This document shows, one piece after another, positions 10,084 through 18,800 of a DNA stretch of 64,000 nt. A program made the translations under genes and the position numbers. Under the pieces are notes generated by a model. It worked only from the letters and a program-made list of their open reading frames with translations, was not told where the DNA came from and did no database searches. Position 1 is the first letter of the stretch, and each line of letters starts with the position of its first letter. Origin of the DNA: Gammaproteobacteria bacterium (GTDB lineage Bacteria > Pseudomonadota > Gammaproteobacteria > SZUA-229); NCBI GenBank assembly GCA_026195895.1, contig JAPHRO010000033.1:1-64000 (forward strand). Reading direction: 5' to 3'.

Positions 10084-11118
10084 TTATAGTGGCGGACTCA
10101 CAATTAGTGTAGTCTGAATTTGCTTATTTAATATTAATTTCTGTTGCATTTCAGGTGATACATGGACGTTTCCATCAGCATCGATCAGCATCACCTTGGT
10201 AATACCCAGATTTTTTGCCATGCGGTGCCAGTGATCCGGGCCCGCAATGAAAAGCGCAGTGGCGGCAGCATCGGCCAGACCTGAATCATGATGTATGACT
10301 GTTACCGATTGTGTACCTTCGGCAGGGTAACCTGTGTTCGGGTCGAGAATATGGTGATAGCGCTTGCCCTCATACATATAAAAACGCTCATAGTCGCCGG
10401 AGGTGAAAATGCTTTCCTCGCCCTGGGGTTCAATGCTGGCAATGATGTCATCTTTTCGTGGATGGCGTATGGCAATTTTCCAGGGACGATCGCCATGATT
10501 TCCCATGGTTTTCAAGTCACCGCCGGTATTGATTATGGCATTATCTATACCCAGTTGTTTTAAGCGCTTAATGCTAAGGTCAATCGCATAACCCTTGGCG
10601 AAGGCGCCAAAACTGAGTTGCACATTGGGGTTGTCGCTATACATTTTTACGCCTTCGAGATGAAGGTTGGACATCTGCGGATTTTGTTGAATCAGCTGGT
10701 CTATTTGCTGTTTATCGGGTGGCGCTATACCGGGCTGGTCGTGTTTGTGAAATTGCCACAGATTAATTAGCTTACCAATGGCGGGATTGAATAAATTGTC
10801 TGTTTTGGCGGCTAATTTTTTTGATTCAATTACCAGAGGGATTACCGAAGGATCCATGGAGAATTTCTTGCCGGTGGGAATCAGAGAATTGACGCGACTG
10901 ACAGAGCTGGGTTCCCAGGGCGTCCAGTTCTGATGCATGTATTCAAAATCTGCGTCGAGTTCTTTGAAGGCCTGTGCGGCAAGTTTTTCATCGACGTCGT
11001 AAAGTGTTACATCAATTATGGTGCCGAATTGTAAAATACTGTGGTGAAACTCTTTCGGGTTGTTATCACAGGCAGTAAGTAGTAGCGCTAGCAGGCTGAA
11101 AATAAAAAATTTAATCAT
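10084..11118 (-). CDS. apbE: FAD:protein FMN transferase, lipoprotein
   Basis: Lipobox LLTAC; INTGGDLKTMG; ILDPNTGYPAEG; likely start MIKFFIF at 11118 (ORF extends to 11139). Confidence 0.9.
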   Translation of the reverse strand: MIKFFIFSLLALLLTACDNNPKEFHHSILQFGTIIDVTLYDVDEKLAAQAFKELDADFEYMHQNWTPWEPSSVSRVNSLIPTGKKFSMDPSVIPLVIESKKLAAKTDNLFNPAIGKLINLWQFHKHDQPGIAPPDKQQIDQLIQQNPQMSNLHLEGVKMYSDNPNVQLSFGAFAKGYAIDLSIKRLKQLGIDNAIINTGGDLKTMGNHGDRPWKIAIRHPRKDDIIASIEPQGEESIFTSGDYERFYMYEGKRYHHILDPNTGYPAEGTQSVTVIHHDSGLADAAATALFIAGPDHWHRMAKNLGITKVMLIDADGNVHVSPEMQQKLILNKQIQTTLIVSPPL

Positions 11119-12062
11119 GATCTGAGTGTTTCGATGCAATTCATTAATTGTATGCCAATATCAAGCTTGAATTGTGTATCCAGTTCTCGAATACAGGTGG
11201 GGCTGGTGACATTAATTTCGGTCAGATAGTCGCCAATAACATCAAGGCCAACAAAAATGAGTCCCATGTCTTTTAGCGTTGGGCCAACCTGTTGGCAAAT
11301 CCAGTGCTCTCGTTCAGTGAGCGCCATGCCAACACCCTGACCTCCCGCAGCAATATTGCCGCGAGTTTCACCAGCTGCTGGAATGCGGGCCAGTGAATAG
11401 GGTACGGCCTCACCGTTAATCATTAAAATGCGTTTATCGCCCTGGTTGATTTCAGGAATAAACTTTTGTGCCATGACGGTTTTGTTGCCATGCTGGGAGA
11501 TATTTTCCAGTATGACGGAGAGATTGGCATCATCGGGGCGGACTCTAAATATCGATTCTCCACCCATGCCGTCCAGTGGTTTTAAAATAACATCCTGCTG
11601 TTCACTAATGAAGTTGCGCAGTTGTTTCGGCTGGCGAGATACCAGTGTGTCTGTGCAACATTGCGGAAAATGAGTAGTAAAAAGTTTTTCGTTAGCATCC
11701 CGCAGACTGGCAGGTTTGTTGACAATTAAAGTTCCGTGTTTTTCTGCCTGTTCGAGCAGATAGGTGGTATAGATGTATTCCATGTTAAAAGGCGGATCTT
11801 TACGCATCAGAATCACATCAAGTTCGGCTAAAGCGATGTCCTTGACGGGTTCTAATGTAAACCAGTCATCGGCATTGTCTTCAACTTCAAGCTTTTGCAT
11901 CCTGGCGAATGCCTGGCTATCGCGTAAATATAAATCCGACTGTTGCATGTAGTAGAGTGGCCAGCCTTTTTTCTGGGCGGCCAGCAACATGGCGAAGCTG
12001 CTGTCTTTATAGGTTTTGATGGACTCTATTGGGTCCATGACGATGCCGAGTTTGAGTTTCAT
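11115..12062 (-). CDS. gshB: glutathione synthetase
   Basis: LGIVMDPIESIKTYKDSSFAML; LKPLDGMGGESIFRV; start at MKLKLG. Confidence 0.94.
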   Translation of the reverse strand: MKLKLGIVMDPIESIKTYKDSSFAMLLAAQKKGWPLYYMQQSDLYLRDSQAFARMQKLEVEDNADDWFTLEPVKDIALAELDVILMRKDPPFNMEYIYTTYLLEQAEKHGTLIVNKPASLRDANEKLFTTHFPQCCTDTLVSRQPKQLRNFISEQQDVILKPLDGMGGESIFRVRPDDANLSVILENISQHGNKTVMAQKFIPEINQGDKRILMINGEAVPYSLARIPAAGETRGNIAAGGQGVGMALTEREHWICQQVGPTLKDMGLIFVGLDVIGDYLTEINVTSPTCIRELDTQFKLDIGIQLMNCIETLRS

Positions 12063-12318
12063 GGGCCTATTTTGTGTTGATTTGGTGTGCAATTCATGAA
12101 TTGTGCCTTATTTCAAATAAATAATGCAATAAATATCGTTAAAAATCAAAATCTTACTAGAGCAACCTTAAGGCTGTACATAATATTTTGAGCGTAACTG
12201 TTTTATTTTTGTTGGTTTTTATTTGCGTAAATCAAGTACTTGAGCTACATTCCAAAATAATTAAGTGTTGAGACCTGGAGCAGGCTGTTGCCTGCTGCGG
12301 CAAGAAAAATAGACCTGA

Positions 12319-12729
12319 TTGGGGACGCACAGGACAGTTATGGCAGAAGATTCCAAAGCTATTGATGGCCTGAAGGTCATGGTGATTGATGATAGTAAAA
12401 CCATTCGCCGTACCGCAGAAAATTTATTAAAAAAAGAAGGTTGTGAGGTAGTTACTGCGGTAGATGGCTTTGAAGCTCTCTCCAAAATAGCCGAACACAA
12501 ACCCGATATTATTTTTGTCGATATTATGATGCCACGGCTGGATGGCTATCAGACATGTGCTTTGATAAAACACAACCGCATGTTTAAAAGTACGCCAGTC
12601 ATTATGTTATCCAGTAAAGACAGTATTTTTGACAGAGCTCGAGGTCGGATTGTCGGTTCAGAGCAGTATTTGACCAAGCCTTTTACCAAAGATGACTTGC
12701 TGGGTGCGATTAAAGAGTACACAGGGTAA
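12319..12729 (+). CDS. pilG: twitching motility response regulator PilG
   Basis: REC domain with DIMMPRLDGYQTCALIK; followed by pilH, pilI, pilJ. Confidence 0.92.
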   Translation: MGTHRTVMAEDSKAIDGLKVMVIDDSKTIRRTAENLLKKEGCEVVTAVDGFEALSKIAEHKPDIIFVDIMMPRLDGYQTCALIKHNRMFKSTPVIMLSSKDSIFDRARGRIVGSEQYLTKPFTKDDLLGAIKEYTG

Positions 12730-12804
12730 AAATAAATAGTCCATTAACTGCTACAGACTGAATGTAGTAGCGATTGTGAAGTAGAAGGTGGTTGGAGTAA
12801 ACGA

Positions 12805-13173
12805 ATGGCAAACATTCTAATAGTTGATGATTCACCGACTGAAGTCCACGTTTTCAAGACGATGCTTGAAAAGAACGGGCATACGGTAAGTGTGGCTGAA
12901 ACAGGTGAGACCGGCATTGAAAAGGCAAAGGAAGTGTTACCCGATCTGGTGTTGATGGATATTGTAATGCCGGGCATAAATGGTTTTCAGGCGACCCGTC
13001 AACTGGCGACAATTGAAGAAACATCGAAAATACCTGTCATTATTGTAACGACAAAAGACCAGGAAACAGACAAAGTCTGGGGTATACGGCAGGGTGCCAA
13101 AGATTACATCGTAAAACCGGTTAAGGAAAAAGATCTGATTGATCGGGTAAATTCTGCGCTGGCAGGTGGTTAG
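12805..13173 (+). CDS. pilH: twitching motility response regulator PilH
   Basis: REC domain, MDIVMPGINGFQATRQL; synteny. Confidence 0.92.
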   Translation: MANILIVDDSPTEVHVFKTMLEKNGHTVSVAETGETGIEKAKEVLPDLVLMDIVMPGINGFQATRQLATIEETSKIPVIIVTTKDQETDKVWGIRQGAKDYIVKPVKEKDLIDRVNSALAGG

Positions 13174-13176
13174 TCA

Positions 13177-13719
13177 TTGGATGAAGTAATGAGTGAACCA
13201 TTCCAGAGGCTGCTTGAGATAGAACAGAAATGTCGTGCCAGCGCCGCTGTATTGCCTGGCCTGGATAGCGACAAAGACGAATGGTCGGGCATCGGCTTTC
13301 GAATAGGCGGCACAGAATTTTTATCAAAAATGGGTGAGGTAACGGAAATACTCGACCCACCAGAATATACCAGAATACCGGGCGTTCAATCCTGGGTTGT
13401 TGGTATAGCCAATGTTCGCGGTAGCCTTTTGCCTTTAATGGATTTGAAAGGTTTTATAACCGGAGAGAGTTTGGCTAACAGAAAGAATGGTCGTGTACTG
13501 GTAATTAACCATAATGGTGTCAATATCGGGCTGATCGTTGATGAAGTGTTAGGAATGAGGCACTTCTTTTTAAGTGAGAAGGCGTATGAGTTGCCTGAAA
13601 TGGAAAATAACATGCGGCCATATATCAAGCAGGCTTTTTTGCGAGATAAACAGTACTGGCCCGTATTTAGTTTTCATTCGCTGGTTGAAGATGAGCGTTT
13701 TTTACATGCTTCATTGTAA
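13177..13719 (+). CDS. pilI: CheW-like PilI
   Basis: CheW domain (VVGIANVRGSLLPLMDLKGF); synteny. Confidence 0.9.
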   Translation: MDEVMSEPFQRLLEIEQKCRASAAVLPGLDSDKDEWSGIGFRIGGTEFLSKMGEVTEILDPPEYTRIPGVQSWVVGIANVRGSLLPLMDLKGFITGESLANRKNGRVLVINHNGVNIGLIVDEVLGMRHFFLSEKAYELPEMENNMRPYIKQAFLRDKQYWPVFSFHSLVEDERFLHASL

Positions 13720-13775
13720 TAGGTATTAAAACGAAATCGATTTATTACGGTGTCGTGCTTGGAGAATAAAAAGAT

Positions 13776-15875
13776 ATGAGTGCAGCAAAACGAAACCCGT
13801 TTGCTATAGGTGCAATCAGCAAGCCAATTCTGATATTGGGTTTTGTCCTGGTGGTGTCTATTTTAGCGATGGGTGGTAGCTTATGGTATGCGGCAACCCA
13901 GCAGGCATATCAACAGCAGTATCTCGAAATAGTATCGGAACAAAAGCTTCTGTCTCAGCGTATTGCAACATCCTCGCTGGAAGCCGCCGCAGGTAAAGAG
14001 ACGGCATTTTTTCAACTGGAGCAATACAAAAGCCGATTCGATGAAACATTAAACATTTTTTCTTCTGGTAACGTAGTGGCAAAGCTTCCGCCACTGCCGT
14101 CTTCAGCACGCAGTGGACTGAATTCGGTGAAAGGTGTATGGGCCGGTGAAACGGGAGGCAGTTTACCGGACGATACGGCTTATCGACAAAATATTCTGCG
14201 TATTCTTGAAGGTAAGGTGGCTATTTCAGAAGTCGGCGAGTTCGTGCTGGTTATACAGGAATTTATACCGCAGTTATTGTCATTCTCTGAAGAAGTTGTC
14301 GATCTTCTGGTAGAGCGTGATGCACCGCCACACCAGGTTTTCATGGCATCACGACAGTTGATGTTGACCCAGCGTATAGAAAATAACATGAACCGTGTTT
14401 TATCGGGCGGTGAAGGTGCGGCAGCGGCAGCTGACAGGTTTGGTCGCGACGCTGCGCGTTTCGGTAGTGTACTGGAAGGCATGCTGAAAGGTTCTAAAGC
14501 GTTACGTATTAAACAAATTAATGATGAAGTGGTGCGGACCAAGTTACGTGAAGTCGCTATGTTATTTAGTTCGGTTAGTGATCACGTAGAAGCGATTCTT
14601 GAATTATCACCTGACCTGTTTGATGTTAAAGGCGCTGCTGACAAGGTAGATAAACTGAGTGCTGAGCTGCTGGCCGAAACTGAAGTGCTGGAAAAACAAA
14701 TTGTTGCACACGGTAAATTCCTTGATGTAGTGAGCTGGATTGGATTTGCTGCTGGTGGCCTGGCGGTAATCGCTATCATCCTGGCCGGTATTCTGATGGT
14801 ACGTGACTCCGGTGAGCGTGAGGATGCAGCACTCGAACAAAATAGAAGAAATCAGCGCGCGATCCTGCGCTTGCTGGATGAAATGGCAAATCTGGCGGAA
14901 GGTGACCTTACCGTGCATGCAACGGTAACCGAAGAAATCACCGGTGCGATCGCCGATTCGGTTAACTACGCGATCGACGCGCTGCGATCCCTGGTAGCCA
15001 CCATTAACACCACCGCCGTGGAAGTGTCGTCAGCGGCAGAAAAAACACAGGCGACAGCATCACGATTGACCGATGCATCGGCGCATCAGGCGCGTGAGAT
15101 TGCCTCGGCCTCGGCAGCAATCACCGATATGGCCGACTCGATGGAAGGTGTATCGAAAGACGCGGAAGGCTCGGTGGATGTAGCGCATAAATCACTGGAA
15201 ATCGCACAGAAAGGTGCGGGCATTGTACGACGTAGTATTCAGGGTATGGATACGATTCGTGAGCAGATTCAGGAAACATCAAAACGTATCAAGCGACTGG
15301 GTGAATCATCCCAGGAGATCGGTGATATCGTTGGACTGATTACTGAGATCGCCGACCAGACGAATATTCTGGCATTGAACGCTGCCATTCAGGCATCGAC
15401 CGCCGGTGAAGCGGGTCGTGGTTTCGCGGTTGTTGCGGACGAGGTACAGCGACTGGCGGAACGTGCAGGTAATGCAACCAAGCAGATTGAAGCACTGGTT
15501 AAAACCATCCAGGCGGATACCAGCGAAGCGGTAAGCTCGATGGAAGCCAGTACTACCAACGTGGTAAGCGGTGCGAAGATGGCTGAAGATGCGGGTGAAG
15601 CATTGATCGAAATCGAAACCGTATCCGATGAACTGGCCGAATTGATCCAGGGTATTTCCCAGTCAGCGAGCCGTCAGGCGTCGGTGGCGATGGATGTATC
15701 AAACACCATGAATGTTATCCAGGAGATTACACTGCAAACATCTGAAGGTACTGAAGAGACTTCAGCATCGATCGGTAATCTAAGCGAGCTTGCGAATGAA
15801 CTTCGTAAGTCAGTAGCCGGCTTTAAGCTGCCAGACAGCGACGAGCAGGTTGAAACAGTTATTTTGAATGGCTAA
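13776..15875 (+). CDS. pilJ: type IV pilus methyl-accepting chemotaxis protein PilJ
   Basis: Two TM segments; signalling hairpin [41 protein letters not shown]. Confidence 0.93.
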   Translation: MSAAKRNPFAIGAISKPILILGFVLVVSILAMGGSLWYAATQQAYQQQYLEIVSEQKLLSQRIATSSLEAAAGKETAFFQLEQYKSRFDETLNIFSSGNVVAKLPPLPSSARSGLNSVKGVWAGETGGSLPDDTAYRQNILRILEGKVAISEVGEFVLVIQEFIPQLLSFSEEVVDLLVERDAPPHQVFMASRQLMLTQRIENNMNRVLSGGEGAAAAADRFGRDAARFGSVLEGMLKGSKALRIKQINDEVVRTKLREVAMLFSSVSDHVEAILELSPDLFDVKGAADKVDKLSAELLAETEVLEKQIVAHGKFLDVVSWIGFAAGGLAVIAIILAGILMVRDSGEREDAALEQNRRNQRAILRLLDEMANLAEGDLTVHATVTEEITGAIADSVNYAIDALRSLVATINTTAVEVSSAAEKTQATASRLTDASAHQAREIASASAAITDMADSMEGVSKDAEGSVDVAHKSLEIAQKGAGIVRRSIQGMDTIREQIQETSKRIKRLGESSQEIGDIVGLITEIADQTNILALNAAIQASTAGEAGRGFAVVADEVQRLAERAGNATKQIEALVKTIQADTSEAVSSMEASTTNVVSGAKMAEDAGEALIEIETVSDELAELIQGISQSASRQASVAMDVSNTMNVIQEITLQTSEGTEETSASIGNLSELANELRKSVAGFKLPDSDEQVETVILNG

Positions 15876-15894
15876 GGCAACGGCGTATTTATAG

Positions 15895-18800
15895 ATGAAG
15901 ACAGAGGATACTGTTGAATACAATTCGTTACGCTGGGTTAAAAAAGAACTCGATCTGATTCTTAATGAAGCCCAGTCATCCTTGTCTGTATATATTGAAG
16001 ATACGGATGAAGTTGATCGTTTACGTGAATGTATAGAGCATTTGCATATGGTTCAGGGAACCCTGCAGATGGTTGAGCTTTACGGTGCGGCGCAATTGGC
16101 AGAAGAGATGGAGCAGGTGGCGACCGCTGTGCTGAATGGCGCACTGGAAAAAACTGATGACGCCTACGATGTTCTAATGCGCTCCATGTTGCAGCTACCC
16201 GATTATCTGGAGAGCTTGCAGGCAGGTAACAAAGATGTGCCGATGGTGCTACTGCCGTTGCTTAACGATTTGCGTGCTTCTCGTAGTGCAAATTTATTAT
16301 CTGAAAATGTTCTGTTCTTTCCTGATATTGAAGCCAGTGATGATCAGGCAGAATCCGTTGAAGTAGCGGCCGGACAATTACAGGCGCTGGCTAAAAAGTT
16401 ACGACCTCATTATCAAATTGGCTTGCTTGGCTGGTTTAAAGGTCAAAAAATTCGAGCCAGCTTAAAGCGAATTCTGGCGGTACTCACCGAGCTGGAAAAA
16501 AAATCAGCGACTAATTCAATTTCACGCCTATGGTCGGTTAGTGCCGCACTTACGGAAGGTTTGGCAAACGAAGGTATAGATTCAAGCGTTAGTATAAAAA
16601 TGTTACTGGGCCAGGTTGACCGAGCTGTTAAACAGCTTATCGACCAGGGCGAAGAATCGTTTGCTAAAAATATACCAGAAGAGTTACTAAAAAACTTACT
16701 CTACTATATTGCCCGTGTTGAAAAAGAAAGCCCGCGTGTAAATAAAGCCAAAGAGACTTATCGGTTGCAGGAATTATTACCTGCTGATAGTGAGCTGGAA
16801 GAAGCGCGTTCAGGTCTGGGTGGCTTAAATACTGAGCTGCTTCGTACAGTATCTCAGGGGATTCGTGAAGACCTGCTTGAAGTTAAAGATGTTATAGAAA
16901 TATTTGTACATAGTGAGTCACACAATCCTGAACGTTTGTCCGGACTACCTGAGTTATTGAATAAGATAGCTGACACATTGGCTATGCTTGGTTTGGGCGG
17001 TCCGAGAGAAAATGTACTGGAACAGTGCGATAAAATTAAGCAACTGGTAGATGGCAGTATTGAGGCGGTAGACGATGAGGTGATGAACGTCGCCAGTGTG
17101 CTATTGAATGTCGAGTCGCAGCTAAATAACTTTATAGCATCACGTTCTGGTATTGTTGATGATATTGAAGGACAGAAGCGGCGGGTAGGTGATCTTGGTG
17201 AAATGCCAGAAGCCGAATATCTGGAAGTTTTGTCGGCCGTAATCAGAGAGGCGCTGCAGGACTTCAGTGATGCCAGGCAGGCAATACTTGGATATCTTGA
17301 AAATAATACAGATAAAGAATTATTAGACATTATTCTTAAGCGTCTTGATGAAGTTAGCGGCGCAATGTTTATGTTACCAATCCAGAAGCTTGAGCCTCAG
17401 ATTGCAGCTTTGCATGATTATGTGGCAAAAGTTTTGCGCAATGCTGGGCAAGTGCCTGATCAGCAAACACAGGATGATATGGCTGATGTTGTTACCAGTG
17501 TCGAATACTATCTGGAAGCAATTCTTGAAGGGCGGCCTGATCTTGAGTTATCACTAAGTACTGGTGAGGCAGCGGCGCAAAGGCTAAATAAGGTTTCATC
17601 GAAATTTGAAGATGTAGCTGAACCATTGCCTTCGGAAGAAAAATTAGCGGAAGTTAAAGCCGAAGTAGTTGAAGAAAAAAAACCTGCCAAAGAGAAAGCT
17701 GCAGAAAAAACGGCAGCTACTGAATCAACTGATGTAGAGCAACGTTATGTCATACTGGGTGACGATGCAGACGAAGAAATACTCGAAATTTTTATCGAGG
17801 AAGCGCTAGAAGAACTCGCTTCGCTGAATGAGCAGATACCTGTTTGGGCAAATAATCACCAGGATGAAGAAGCGCTAACAACAATCAGACGCTCTTTTCA
17901 TACATTGAAGGGAAGTGGTCGACTTATTGGGGCCGAACTCATTGGCGAGTTTTCATGGGGCTTTGAAAACATGCTAAATCGGATTATCGATAAATCCCGA
18001 CCTTTGAACCAGGAAGTCTTCGATGCGCTCGACGAGGCGCTGGGTGTCCTGCCACAATTGATCGAACAGTTAAAAGGTAACCGCGAACCTATTCCCAATG
18101 TGTATGAGCTCATTGATCGGGTGGAATCGCTGGGAAAGTGGCAAAAGTCTGATGCCACAACCAAGGGCGCAGACTTGGAAACAGACACAAAAAATGAGTC
18201 TGGGTCTGAACAGGAAGAGTTAACGGAATCTATTGAATTAGAGATCACGGAACCAGAGCCAGAAATTGTTCAGCAAGATGTGCAGCTGATTGTCGAAGAA
18301 AAAAATCCTGTTGATGAAATAGACGCGGCTGATGATTTGCCTGATCTGAGTGAGGAAATATCAGAATCTGATATAGATGATGAATTCGATATTGACTTAA
18401 CCGAAGATCTTGAAGCTTTGCAGTTGGCTATTTCCCCAGAAGATGAAGATGCTGGCGAAGAAGAAATTTTACTGGAAATTGAAGAAGAGCCCGTTGTAGA
18501 GGCCGAAGAAACAGAGGCGTTTGAAATTGAAGAAGATGCATCTGCTACTCAATTAGACATCGAAGAAACCGAAGACTTCAATGCTGAAGATGCACTTGAA
18601 ATCCATATTGATCCTGTACTGTTTAAAATATTTAAAGGCGAGTCAGAAAGTCACCTGCAAAATATTCGCGACTTGCTCGATAAACACTATCAGGGCGTTG
18701 AAGCATTATCGGCGAATCAGGAATTAATCAGGGCGTTACATACCCTTTTTGGTAGTGCACGTACTGCCAATGTTGATGAGATAGCAGAGCTTTGTGGGGC

